64,000 nucleotides of DNA, from NCBI GenBank assembly GCA_045660825.1, contig JAZREN010000008.1:17709-81708 (forward strand). Reading direction: 5' to 3'. Every line of letters starts with the position of its first letter. Position 1 is the first letter of the stretch. Below are positions 52,846 to 61,768 of the stretch, piece by piece. Made by a program: the position numbers and the translations under genes. The DNA is from HGM04593 sp045660825. GTDB taxonomy: Bacteria > Bacteroidota > Bacteroidia > Bacteroidales > Bacteroidaceae. The notes under the pieces were generated by a model, which saw only the letters and a program-made list of their open reading frames with translations, did not search any database and had not been told where the DNA came from.

Positions 52846-52883
52846 GGGGGGGGTGATTTTTACAAAAAAAATCCTTATTTTTG
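52846..52883 (+). promoter_or_regulatory. Promoter region of the first M60 gene with poly-G tract
   Basis: TATTTTTG at 52876-52883 is a -7 match. A run of eight G (52846-52853) lies just upstream of the expected -33 position. The region 52624-52845 between the divergent genes is AT-rich and shows no gene. Confidence 0.55.
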
Positions 52884-52920
52884 CAAGGATATATTATAAT
52901 AAATGTATAAAAACCTAAGG

Positions 52921-52947
52921 AAACCTTAGAACCCTTAGTCTCCTTAG
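52921..52947 (+). repeat. Three 9-base CCTTAG repeats in the M60 leader
   Basis: AAACCTTAG, AACCCTTAG and TCTCCTTAG stand head to tail in the 5' leader of the first M60 gene. With the CTAAGG just before, the first can form a small hairpin. AAACCTTAG also stands directly before the start codon of the second M60 gene (57163). Confidence 0.6.
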
Positions 52948-52980
52948 TACCCTTTTTAAAAACCTTATAATTTATTCAAT

Positions 52981-55900
52981 ATGAAACTTAAATCTTTACT
53001 AACCGCATTCCTTGTAATGCTTGCAACCTTTGCTTTTGCACAGGTTGAGGATGGAAAGGTTTACCGCATTGTGAGTGCCAAGTATGGTACAGTTATGTCG
53101 GAGAGCCCAATCCTGCACACACTTTCATGCGCGTCAAAAGGTACAGCAACAGACTACCACGAGATGTGGATGTTCAACGCTGCCGATGACGGCAAGTTTA
53201 CAATTAAGAATGTCTATACACAGCGTTATGTGCAGTACGAGACCGGCCGTAATGTCCAGTGGAAGACCGGCAACACCGTGACACAGTTCACTGTAACCGA
53301 ACACCCAAGATTGAAAGGTTGCTACAACATTGACCTTACTCCAACAAAGAATTGGGGTATGCACTGCGATGGTAGTTCAAACATTGTGCCCTGGAGCTAC
53401 GGTGAAGGTGAGATTTCCGGTACAGAGTGGACTTTTGAGCTCGTGAATATCAGTGCCGACGAGATTGCAGCAGCAGCTGCTGCGTACCAGGACTATGCAA
53501 AGGTTCTGGATAACGCCGATGCCATTGCGGCAAAGGTAGAGGCTCTCTTTGAGGATAAGTCTTGTACCGTTCTTAAGGCCGAGTGGACTGCGAAGAGCGA
53601 TGCAGAGGTTGTTGCAGCATTGGAGGGTGTTCCTGCCGATTTGCAGCAGGCTGTTCTCAAGATCAAGAACAATACATGGGACAGCGTTACACGCGAGAAG
53701 GATTTCCGTATCTATGACTACAAGCCATACAGCAATCCCGAGGTTTGGGCCGACAGACTTTTTACACGCCCTTACAACCGTATAAACAACCCTACAGGTA
53801 TCAGCACAAGCGACTCAAAGAGCTTTATCTATGTATTTGTTGAGGATATCCCCGAGGGTACTACAATTGATCTTGCCGAGATGGCAAGCACCAAGTATTT
53901 TGGTAACGATACCCGCTTGAAAGAGGGATTGAACATCGTTCCATGTGCAAACAAGGACGGTTCGCTCTACATCCGCTACGTCTGCGAGACAGCTATCGAC
54001 GGTAAGAAACTTGCCGACTATCCAACCGTGAAGGTTCACATTGAGAACGGTTACGTGAACGGTTTCTGGAGCAAGGAGCGCGGTCACACCAACGAGGATT
54101 GGGTGTACATGCGCGACAACATGTTCAAGAATCCAATGGCTGTGCAGGCAGCAGGTGACCTCACTGTGCTCAACTTCCGCACATATGAGTTCCTCAAGGA
54201 GTGTCCTAACAACATCGAGGGCGTGATGCGCCTTTGGGACTTCTGGAACAGCCGTCAGAACCACTACATGGCTCTTGACAAGTATTATCCATGGATGAAC
54301 AACAAGCAGCTTGCCATGAGTGATGACAACGGCTTCATGGATGCAAGTTCATACCGCACACACTACAACAACAACACACTGGGCACAATTGTGAACTATG
54401 ACCTGCTCATTGCCGATGCCGGCAGCTCTTGGGGTCCAAACCACGAGATCGGTCACACAAACCAGTATGCGTTCCAGATTGTGGGTACATCAGAGGTAAG
54501 CAACAACGCGCTTACAAACTTCGCAATCTTCGACCAGGGTACACACGTGAGCCGTGGTAACAACATGGAGAACCAGATTCTTGACTTCGAAAACAAGATT
54601 CCTTATGTTGTACGCGGTGAGGGTATGTATGGTTCAAAGCTGTTCAGTATGACACGTATGTACTTCCAGCTGTTCCTCTACTTCCACGCTGCGGGCAAGG
54701 ATACCACATTCTATCCACGTCTGTTCGAGAAGCTGCGTTATGACCAGCTGCCGGGTTGGAGAGTAGGTTCTTGGGACGAACTTGACGAGAACGGTTTCTA
54801 CAAGAACTCTGTGAATGCGGCTCAGGACCAGTTGAAGTTCGCCGAGGCTTGCTGTGAGATTGCACAGATGGACCTCAGTGAGTTCTTCGAGGCTTGGGGC
54901 TTCTTCATCCCGATGAAGAATGCGTTTGTGGGCGACTATGGCCACCACTGGGTTTACCTTCTCGAAGAGGATGCCAAGGCAAGCAAGGCTCGTATGCAGC
55001 AGTATGAGAAGAAGGGTGGTCACTTGATGTTCCTCGAGGACCGCGTGCGCAAATCGCCAAGGAAAAAGAGCCCATTCTGCGACGGTACAGGCTACCGTGC
55101 GAACTATGCCGACTGGGATGGCGAGACTATCGGAACAGTTGGTAACTTTGGTCAGTGGATGGACTACATCGACGAGACTGTGAAAGCTCAGGGGTACTAC
55201 TATGCCGTTTCAAAAGGTAAGGTGGTTATTAAGGAGGCCGAGAATGCCGGTGGTGCGCTCGGTTTCAAGCTCTACAACGCCGAGACAGGTGAGTTGCTCT
55301 CATACACAAACAAATACGAGATGAATGTTCCGGTATCGGCTGCAGGTGCGACATTGAAGGTTGTTGCAGCACAGGCCGACGGTACCGACTATGTTGTGCC
55401 TCACGCTTCACAGGGTCCCGAGTCAATGCAGAAGGAGGCTCTTGACGGTTCATTGAAATCGGCAAGCGCAATTATTGCCACAAAGGCTGCAGCAAACACT
55501 GTTGTGGGTTATTACTATCCCGAGGCTATTGCTGACCTTGAGGCATTATACAAGGAGGCGAATGCCGCTTACAAGGCTAATGACACAAGCAAGTATTCGT
55601 TTGCCGAGTGGAGCATTATGCTCGACGATGAGTGCAGCAAGGTTCTCAACAACGAGGATGCACGCATTACCATCAAGGAGGGTGCTGTGTTTAGAATGAG
55701 ACGACTGCTTAATCCTTACAGAGGTTACTATGCTGTCGGTGAGTATCCTACGGCCTCTGCTACAAACAAGGCCGACGGCAACATCGATTGGACAATCGAA
55801 TATGCAGGAAAGGTTGGTGAGTACTATTTGAAGAGTGCTTCAACAGGTTATTACATTACAAACCTGACAACTGCAGGTGCATTCCTTGAGACAAAGAAGC

Positions 55901-56916
55901 AGAGTGATGCAATCAAGTTCAATGTAGGTTATACCGATGATGGTGGTGTAAACTTTATCCTTGCCGACGGCAGCGAACAGACTCTTGGTCTGAGCGATGG
56001 CGGAAGCGTCGGTATTCTCCCGCTCAACGAGACCGGCGCAAAGTGGCGCGTGGATATTGTTGAGGACAACTCACTTGCATTCTACAAGGCTGCTGTTGAG
56101 GAATTGATGACCGAGGCCAACATAAAGATTACCGAGGTACTTAACCTTGACAGCCTGCAAACAATGAACATCTTCAATGATGGCATCATTGTAAAGGACA
56201 ACAACCTGAACACATACGCACTCAACTTGCTCGATACATATTATGAGGTATCGGCAAACATGGAGAATGCTACCGCAACACAACTACAGAAGTATGCCAA
56301 TACGTTGCGCAAGCAGCTCGCCGACATCGAGGGCAAGTATATTGTGACAGCTCCAATGGTGACAAAGGGCGAGCAGGTTATATGGTACTACATCATAAGC
56401 AACAAGAGCGATAAATTCGCAAGCATCTACAACGGTACAGCGTCTTCACGTCTTGGCCGCGTTGAGATGAGCGAGGAGGTTACCGACGATGCTTTGTGGA
56501 GCTTTGCTTCAACAGGTAAGCCGGGTGAGTTCAAGCTCTACAATGCCGGTCAGCAGGGATTTGCATACCGCCAGGGCACAAAGAACTACATCTTCACATC
56601 GGCCGAGGAGGATTGTCTCCCTGTAACAATCACATATGACGCCGAGAATGGCGGTCTGTTGCTCACTGCTGCCGACAGAATAATCTATGATGGTGGTACT
56701 GCAGCGCAGCTTTCTCCAACCATGAAGTCTTACTGGAGAGTGCAGATTGCCCTTATCGAGAACAACAAGGAGGTTGCCGACATTATCACAACAATTGAGA
56801 CTGTGATCCCTGAGGCTACCGAAGGTGGCTTGCTCTATGACTTGAATGGTCGCAGAGTAGTGAACTCAACAAGAGGTATCTTTATCCAGGGTGGCAAGAA
56901 GGTATTGGTGAAGTAA
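52981..56916 (+). CDS. M60-family (mucin-degrading type) metallopeptidase
   Basis: A 1311-residue exported gluzincin of the enhancin/M60 family, whose Bacteroides members cleave O-glycosylated proteins such as mucins. Signal peptide ~1-20. Residues ~22-150 look like a ricin-type or similar beta-trefoil (VYRIVSAKYGTVMSESP). The M60 domain runs from ~230 to ~690, with zinc motif H488-E-x-x-H492 (HEIGHTNQ) and the downstream ligand E505 in GTSEVSNN. C-terminal beta-rich modules (~880-1020 and ~1135-1245) and the tail LYDLNGRRVV...GGKKVLVK follow. It is homologous to the 910-residue protein downstream, with which it shares ~500 residues. Confidence 0.92.
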   Translation: MKLKSLLTAFLVMLATFAFAQVEDGKVYRIVSAKYGTVMSESPILHTLSCASKGTATDYHEMWMFNAADDGKFTIKNVYTQRYVQYETGRNVQWKTGNTVTQFTVTEHPRLKGCYNIDLTPTKNWGMHCDGSSNIVPWSYGEGEISGTEWTFELVNISADEIAAAAAAYQDYAKVLDNADAIAAKVEALFEDKSCTVLKAEWTAKSDAEVVAALEGVPADLQQAVLKIKNNTWDSVTREKDFRIYDYKPYSNPEVWADRLFTRPYNRINNPTGISTSDSKSFIYVFVEDIPEGTTIDLAEMASTKYFGNDTRLKEGLNIVPCANKDGSLYIRYVCETAIDGKKLADYPTVKVHIENGYVNGFWSKERGHTNEDWVYMRDNMFKNPMAVQAAGDLTVLNFRTYEFLKECPNNIEGVMRLWDFWNSRQNHYMALDKYYPWMNNKQLAMSDDNGFMDASSYRTHYNNNTLGTIVNYDLLIADAGSSWGPNHEIGHTNQYAFQIVGTSEVSNNALTNFAIFDQGTHVSRGNNMENQILDFENKIPYVVRGEGMYGSKLFSMTRMYFQLFLYFHAAGKDTTFYPRLFEKLRYDQLPGWRVGSWDELDENGFYKNSVNAAQDQLKFAEACCEIAQMDLSEFFEAWGFFIPMKNAFVGDYGHHWVYLLEEDAKASKARMQQYEKKGGHLMFLEDRVRKSPRKKSPFCDGTGYRANYADWDGETIGTVGNFGQWMDYIDETVKAQGYYYAVSKGKVVIKEAENAGGALGFKLYNAETGELLSYTNKYEMNVPVSAAGATLKVVAAQADGTDYVVPHASQGPESMQKEALDGSLKSASAIIATKAAANTVVGYYYPEAIADLEALYKEANAAYKANDTSKYSFAEWSIMLDDECSKVLNNEDARITIKEGAVFRMRRLLNPYRGYYAVGEYPTASATNKADGNIDWTIEYAGKVGEYYLKSASTGYYITNLTTAGAFLETKKQSDAIKFNVGYTDDGGVNFILADGSEQTLGLSDGGSVGILPLNETGAKWRVDIVEDNSLAFYKAAVEELMTEANIKITEVLNLDSLQTMNIFNDGIIVKDNNLNTYALNLLDTYYEVSANMENATATQLQKYANTLRKQLADIEGKYIVTAPMVTKGEQVIWYYIISNKSDKFASIYNGTASSRLGRVEMSEEVTDDALWSFASTGKPGEFKLYNAGQQGFAYRQGTKNYIFTSAEEDCLPVTITYDAENGGLLLTAADRIIYDGGTAAQLSPTMKSYWRVQIALIENNKEVADIITTIETVIPEATEGGLLYDLNGRRVVNSTRGIFIQGGKKVLVK

Positions 56917-56939
56917 TTAACCGAATAAACATATAAAAG

Positions 56940-56973
56940 AAATGGTGACTGTAAAGGTCGCCATTTCTTTTTG
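56940..56973 (+). terminator. Terminator of the first M60 gene
   Basis: AAATGGTGAC (56940-56949) pairs with GTCGCCATTT (56957-56966, one G-T pair), followed by CTTTTT. Its 3' half and the following GCAATAAAC are the same as at the end of the discoidin-like gene (48.76 kb, opposite strand). Confidence 0.85.
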
Positions 56974-56981
56974 CAATAAAC

Positions 56982-57054
56982 CGCAGGGCGGAGACGGCAT
57001 TGCCGTCTCCGCCCTGCGCACGAAGACAAAGATGTTTCGACGTCGCTCAACATA
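56982..57054. repeat. GC-rich palindrome and dispersed repeat fragment
   Basis: Bases 56982-56999 are the exact complement of 57001-57018 around one T (CGCAGGGCGGAGACGGCA). It is followed by a fragment (57029-57054) that is the inverted copy of TGTTGAGCGAAGTCGAAACA at ~48308 with one mismatch. Non-coding. Confidence 0.75.
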
Positions 57055-57083
57055 ACCTATATAATATAGACCAACATGAATTA

Positions 57084-57114
57084 TTGTTTTTTTGCTTAAA
57101 ATGCACTACTTTTG
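57084..57114 (+). promoter_or_regulatory. Promoter of the second M60 gene
   Basis: TTG at 57084-57086, 20-base spacer, TACTTTTG at 57107-57114. The start codon is ~40 bases after the expected transcription start. Confidence 0.7.
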
Positions 57115-57162
57115 AGGCAGTATTATATTGGATAATTCTGCAAAATAACAAAACCTTAGAAT

Positions 57163-59895
57163 ATGAAACTTAAAAATCTACTTCTGTTGTGTCTAATGCT
57201 TGTGGTGACAGTGGCTGCAAATGCGCAGCTGACCACCAACAACGCACAGCGCTATTATGCCGAGTTCAAACACTATTTCGAAGATGACATCTGCACAGAG
57301 CTAAAAGTGCCCTACTCTGCCATGACCGACGAGCAGTTGCGCACTGCCATGAGTGCGATGCCCGAGGAGCTTATAAACATTGCTCTCAAGGTGAAAAACA
57401 ACGCTTGGGAAAAACGCGAAAAGGAGTTCCGCGTATTCGAAGCCAAGCCTTACAGCAACTCCTACAACTGGAAGTACCTGATGAACGTGAGACAGTACAG
57501 CGAACTGCAGAACCCCACAGGTATCAGTGCCGACAATGAGTATGTGCTCATTTTCGTGGGCAGCGAGTTGCCCGATTCCATATGGATGGAGCTTGCCCCT
57601 GTGGCCGGAAACATGACTCGTCCATTGATGACAAATGTGCTCCAAAGCGGCTTGAATGTGGTGAAGATACCCGACACCGAGGGCGACGACCGTATGTTGT
57701 TCATACAGTATTATGTTGACACAGACAGCACAACGACAAGCAAGAAACTTGCCGACTACCCCAATGTTCCCATCCACATCGAGGGTGGTTATGTCAATGG
57801 TTACTTTGACCTTTCACGCCACACCGACGAGGATTGGCGAGACATGACACAGAACATGATGAAGCACTACTCGGTGCAGGTGCTTGGCGAGAGGGTTATG
57901 TTCCACATGGAGCTCAAGAATGTGCTGGCGGCGTGCCCCAACACAATCACCGACGCCATCAAATGGTGGGACCAGTGCGTAAAGTGGCAGCATGAGCTGA
58001 TGGGTGCCGACAAGTACTATGACCGTTGGAACGACCTGATTATGGCAAAGGACGGCTATGAAGGTATGTTCATGTATGCGACAGAGACATATACTTACTA
58101 TGAGTATTACACACTGCCCGACATCCTGCCTTGGGAGAAGGTGTACGCCGATCCGGGACAGATGTGGGGACCTGCACACGAGATTGGCCATGTAAACCAG
58201 AATGCAATAAACATTGTATCATGTACCGAGGCCACCAACAACCTCTTTGCCAATGCACAGATTTTCCGCACCGGAAAGACAACTACACGTGGAAACGGTG
58301 TGAGCGTGTGCCGCGAGGATTTCAGCAACAAGACTCCGTTCCCGTTGCGCGGCAGTGACATCATCGCAAAGTCGAGAATGTTCTTCCAGCTATATCTCTA
58401 TTTCCATGCTGCGGGCAAGGATACCACTTTCTATCCAAGAGTTTTCGAGGCTTTACGCAAGAACCCGCTTGACAAGGGACCAAAAGACCGCAACTGGACT
58501 TCGCTGACACAGGCCAAGGATGACCAGCTGAGATTTGCCGAGGTGTGCTGCGATGTTGCACAGATGGACTTGAGCGAGTTCTTTGAAGCGTGGGGCTTGT
58601 TCGAGCCAATGACAGATGCGGGTGTGGGCGATTATGAGAATTTTATCGTAAACCTTACAAAAGAGGAGGCCGAGGCGAGCCGTGCGCGCATGCAGCGATA
58701 TGAGAAGAAGGGCGGTCACCTCATCTTTATTGAGGACCGCATAAAGCCATCGCCAAGAACAGACGGTGTTGCCGGTAACAGGCTCAACTTCAACGACGAG
58801 TTCGCCATTGGCAAGATGGGTAGCACAGGACAGTGGAACGACTACATCGACGAGAGCGTGAAGGCGCAGGGCTACTACTATGCAAGGTCGCTTAACACCA
58901 TCACCATCAAAGAGGCTGCCGGTGCAAAGGGTGCGCTTGGTTTCAAACTCTACAATGCACAGACGGGCGAGTTGCTCGACTTCAATAACGGCTATAAACT
59001 AGCTGTTCCTGTGGCACATGCAAATGCGCCATTGAAGGTTGTTGCTGCGCAGGCCGACGGAACTGACTACACTGTGCCCAGCGTTGCCGACAGTGACGAC
59101 GAGGAGATGCAACTGGAGTCGTTGAATGCGACATTGGCAACGGTGAAGAATCTTACAAGCAAGACTACCACCACCGGCAAGGAAATCGGTCACTTCTACA
59201 AGAGTGCGCTGACTGATATCAACGCGCTATACAACGAGGCCAAGGCTGCTGCCGACAACAAGGATACAAGCAAGCATAGCTACAAGGAGTGGGCTGCATT
59301 GCTTGAGGAAGAGATGGAGGCATTGAAGAAAGACCCATCGGCACGTGCTTACTTGAAGGAACTTGATGTATATACACTTGCCAACGGCGAGTTAAGGAGC
59401 TATAGCTTGTGCTATGACAGGTATGGACTGAAAGCGAACACAACGCAGCAGACAGCCAACACTTCGGCCGACAAGCGTTGGATGTTCGAGAGCACAGGTG
59501 TTGCACACCACTACTACATCAAGAATAAGAACGGCCTCTACATCAATGACATGGCCGACAATGGTACATCATGCAGCGGCGAAGACCAGTCAACAGCCTG
59601 GGTATTCAAGGCGAACTACCTTGACGATGGAACAGTCTATTTCACCACACAGGATGGACTCTATCTTGCAATGGATGTCAACAGCTACAACATTGTTGCC
59701 GGCAAGGAACTTGTGAGTGCTGCTACATGGGGTATCCGTGCTGTAGAGCTCAACAATACAGCGATTGAGGAGGTTGAATTTGAAGCTGAAAACGAGGAAG
59801 TGAAAAGTGAAATCTATGACCTCACAGGTCGCAAGGTTGGGAACCCTACAAAGGGTATGTATATTGTGAATGGCAAGAAGGTTTTTATAAAGTAA
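57163..59895 (+). CDS. Second M60-family metallopeptidase
   Basis: A 910-residue exported M60 gluzincin. Signal peptide ~1-21 (VVTVAANAQ). It lacks the N-terminal trefoil of its neighbour and starts with the region around residue ~185 of the first protein (RVFEAKPYSNSYNW). Zinc motif H339-E-x-x-H343 (HEIGHVNQ) and third ligand E356 in SCTEATNN. The shared block continues through FFEAWG, YEKKGGHL-FIEDR and GYYYA. The C-terminal part has a ricin-like stretch (HYYIKNKNGLYINDM) and the tail IYDLTGRKV...NGKKVFIK. A recent duplication is unlikely, given many substitutions. It probably cleaves a different glycoprotein site than its neighbour. Confidence 0.92.
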   Translation: MKLKNLLLLCLMLVVTVAANAQLTTNNAQRYYAEFKHYFEDDICTELKVPYSAMTDEQLRTAMSAMPEELINIALKVKNNAWEKREKEFRVFEAKPYSNSYNWKYLMNVRQYSELQNPTGISADNEYVLIFVGSELPDSIWMELAPVAGNMTRPLMTNVLQSGLNVVKIPDTEGDDRMLFIQYYVDTDSTTTSKKLADYPNVPIHIEGGYVNGYFDLSRHTDEDWRDMTQNMMKHYSVQVLGERVMFHMELKNVLAACPNTITDAIKWWDQCVKWQHELMGADKYYDRWNDLIMAKDGYEGMFMYATETYTYYEYYTLPDILPWEKVYADPGQMWGPAHEIGHVNQNAINIVSCTEATNNLFANAQIFRTGKTTTRGNGVSVCREDFSNKTPFPLRGSDIIAKSRMFFQLYLYFHAAGKDTTFYPRVFEALRKNPLDKGPKDRNWTSLTQAKDDQLRFAEVCCDVAQMDLSEFFEAWGLFEPMTDAGVGDYENFIVNLTKEEAEASRARMQRYEKKGGHLIFIEDRIKPSPRTDGVAGNRLNFNDEFAIGKMGSTGQWNDYIDESVKAQGYYYARSLNTITIKEAAGAKGALGFKLYNAQTGELLDFNNGYKLAVPVAHANAPLKVVAAQADGTDYTVPSVADSDDEEMQLESLNATLATVKNLTSKTTTTGKEIGHFYKSALTDINALYNEAKAAADNKDTSKHSYKEWAALLEEEMEALKKDPSARAYLKELDVYTLANGELRSYSLCYDRYGLKANTTQQTANTSADKRWMFESTGVAHHYYIKNKNGLYINDMADNGTSCSGEDQSTAWVFKANYLDDGTVYFTTQDGLYLAMDVNSYNIVAGKELVSAATWGIRAVELNNTAIEEVEFEAENEEVKSEIYDLTGRKVGNPTKGMYIVNGKKVFIK

Positions 59896-59908
59896 ACCTT
59901 ATTAAATA

Positions 59909-59948
59909 ATACGTTGAAAGGCAGCCTTTCGGCTGCCTTTCAACGTAT
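59909..59948 (+). terminator. Terminator of the second M60 gene
   Basis: A perfect 18-base stem (59909-59926 with 59931-59948), loop TTTC. The core AAAGGCAGCC / GGCTGCCTTT is typical. Confidence 0.85.
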
Positions 59949-60072
59949 ATGAGGTCTAGACTCACTTGCTTTAACCAGTTTTCAGTTTTAACCGCACTCC
60001 GTGCGCTTGAACCTGCTCCCGATCGGCATAGTAAAAGTAAACTTTTTCTCTGCTCTCGCTTACTTGCAGCTT

Positions 60073-60348
60073 TCAGTTTATTTCAAGGAGTTCCATCTCC
60101 TTCCAGCGCTCGATAATCATTTCGCAATCTTCGCGTGCGATTTCTTCTTCAACCTCGTACTCGGCAAGCAGCAGCGCTACCATCTCTTCGATGTCAAATG
60201 ACTCTTTCGGGGCAACATTCTCCCAAAGATAGGCTGCCGTTTCGTTAAGGCTGATAATCTTGCTGTAGTCTACGTTGTCGGCACCTGCGGGGACAATGAT
60301 GTACTCGCCGCATACATTCTGTATCTCAAATCCTTCCTTGATTTTCAT
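60073..60348 (-). CDS. PqqD-family protein
   Basis: A 91-residue PqqD-like protein. The family fold binds leader peptides in modified-peptide (RiPP) pathways. The pattern is usual: GEYIIVPAGADNVDYSKIISLNETAAYLWE, then a helix with a run of acidic residues (AEYEVEEEIAREDCEMII). It is the last gene of a three-gene unit with an S26-type peptidase and an HprK-like kinase. No precursor peptide or radical-SAM gene lies nearby, so what it recognises is unclear. Confidence 0.85.
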   Translation of the reverse strand: MKIKEGFEIQNVCGEYIIVPAGADNVDYSKIISLNETAAYLWENVAPKESFDIEEMVALLLAEYEVEEEIAREDCEMIIERWKEMELLEIN

Positions 60349-60388
60349 ATCGTTTGTTTTTAATTGGTTGCTTTTGTCAGTTTTTTGC

Positions 60389-60844
60389 TCACAGTCTGCG
60401 GTATATTGCCAGCAGTATGCGGCGCAGTGGTTTCAGCGCGTTCCACATTGCCGAGTAAAATCTCCATTTACGGTTTCCGGTGCTCACCTCTTTGCCTTTG
60501 CGTATGAAACCGTCGGCAATACCAATGATTTTGTCATATGTGAACTGCTCGGTCATGCTGAGTGGGTTTCCGTCGCCGCGCATGGTGTATGTGCCGTTCT
60601 CAATTTTTATCACCCTGTGCAGGGCGTATATCTGTTCGCGTACTTCGGCAAGTACCACGTCGCCAACCTTTGGTTCGCGTGGCGGTGTCAGGATAACCTT
60701 GTCGCGGCCGTTCTCAAGGAATGGGCGCATGCTGAAACCCCTGACAACGAATGTCACGCTTTTCTTTCCGTCGCGGAATGCGCGTGTTATCTCCTGCATG
60801 AACAGGTGGTTGTTCACTCTTTTCTGAGTTATTCCGTTGCTCAT
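60389..60844 (-). CDS. S24/S26-family signal-peptidase-like protein
   Basis: A 151-residue peptidase-like protein. The motif VRGFSMRPFLENGRD places a nucleophilic serine at residue 38. The second conserved box is ALHRVIK, with histidine 76 where bacterial signal peptidase I has lysine, as in the SipW/eukaryotic type. A basic hydrophobic end (WNALKPLRRILLAIYRRL) could attach it to the membrane. It probably processes a specific peptide in this cassette rather than general exports. Its start overlaps the kinase stop (ATGA), so translation is coupled. Confidence 0.85.
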   Translation of the reverse strand: MSNGITQKRVNNHLFMQEITRAFRDGKKSVTFVVRGFSMRPFLENGRDKVILTPPREPKVGDVVLAEVREQIYALHRVIKIENGTYTMRGDGNPLSMTEQFTYDKIIGIADGFIRKGKEVSTGNRKWRFYSAMWNALKPLRRILLAIYRRL

Positions 60845-61713
60845 AGTCCAAATGTGCTGCTTGACAAAAGGGCTGCCTCTTCATCGGGGCGGCAATAGAG
60901 AGTGTGCACTGCTATGCGCTCAAGTACTTTGGTTATTGTGCTGCATATGGCAATGTGTATCTCCTTGTCGAACTTGAGTGTCGAGCATGAGCATAGCATG
61001 ATGCCGAATGCTGTCGGTATATTTTCCTTGCGTATCCAGTTCTTCTTGTCCTGCTCAATGGCTGCCATTCCGCCAATGGGGTAGTGGACATTCATGTATA
61101 TGGGGCGTTTTCCGCTCCATGGAGAACCGTAGACGATGGGTGTGCCGTCGGGTGCTATGCGTATCACCGGATTGTCGTCGTTGATGAGTGTGCTGCCTTT
61201 GATGTATTCAACCCATTTGTTGCTGTGGGTGCTCTTACCCTGCCCGCTTGCTCCCAGGAACATGTAGCCCTTGCCGCCATTCTCAACGGTGGCCGAGTGC
61301 ATGAGCAGGGTGTGGTGTTTGGCTGTACACATGGTGAATATTACCATCAGTGTGTTGTTGAAACCGAACGTAACGTCGCTCTCGTTTCCTCGCGTGGTGA
61401 TGGTGAATCTTTTGCATTCGGCATCGCTTTGCATGAAAGCGCACGGATGCCCATATTCGTTTATTGTAAGTATCTGGTATGCACCGCTGTCCTGTCGGTA
61501 TACCTCGAACTTTGCACTGGGGCATGGGAATGTCCCCACTTTCTCTCCACGCCACGATGGTTGGATGCTGTTGTCCGATGTTATTTCAAACAAGAGGTCT
61601 TCTGATTTCCCGCATTCAAATGGAGTGAGGTTGGGCAATATTGACAGGATGTCGCCGTCGAGTGTCGTAATGGCGAATTTGTGGTCGGCGACGGTAAAAA
61701 ATCTTTTCTGCAT
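60841..61713 (-). CDS. HprK-like serine kinase-type P-loop protein
   Basis: A 290-residue cytoplasmic protein resembling HPr kinase/phosphorylase. The P-loop GASGQGKST is at residues ~154-162 and LINDDNPVIR (~177-186) matches the acidic motif after the P-loop. It lacks a clear second HprK signature and no HPr gene is near, so it belongs to the HprK-like group seen with PqqD proteins in peptide-modification clusters. The start at 61713 has AGAGAAAT before it; ATG at 61731 is the alternative. First gene of the cassette. Confidence 0.8.
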   Translation of the reverse strand: MQKRFFTVADHKFAITTLDGDILSILPNLTPFECGKSEDLLFEITSDNSIQPSWRGEKVGTFPCPSAKFEVYRQDSGAYQILTINEYGHPCAFMQSDAECKRFTITTRGNESDVTFGFNNTLMVIFTMCTAKHHTLLMHSATVENGGKGYMFLGASGQGKSTHSNKWVEYIKGSTLINDDNPVIRIAPDGTPIVYGSPWSGKRPIYMNVHYPIGGMAAIEQDKKNWIRKENIPTAFGIMLCSCSTLKFDKEIHIAICSTITKVLERIAVHTLYCRPDEEAALLSSSTFGL

Positions 61714-61768
61714 ATTTCTCTTTTGGCACATTGTGGACCTATGTGCTTGTAGGTTGTTTATTTAGATG

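Noticed and set aside
60275..60898. 207-residue plus-strand frame across the PqqD/S26 genes
   Set aside because: Antisense to two recognised genes, low coding character.
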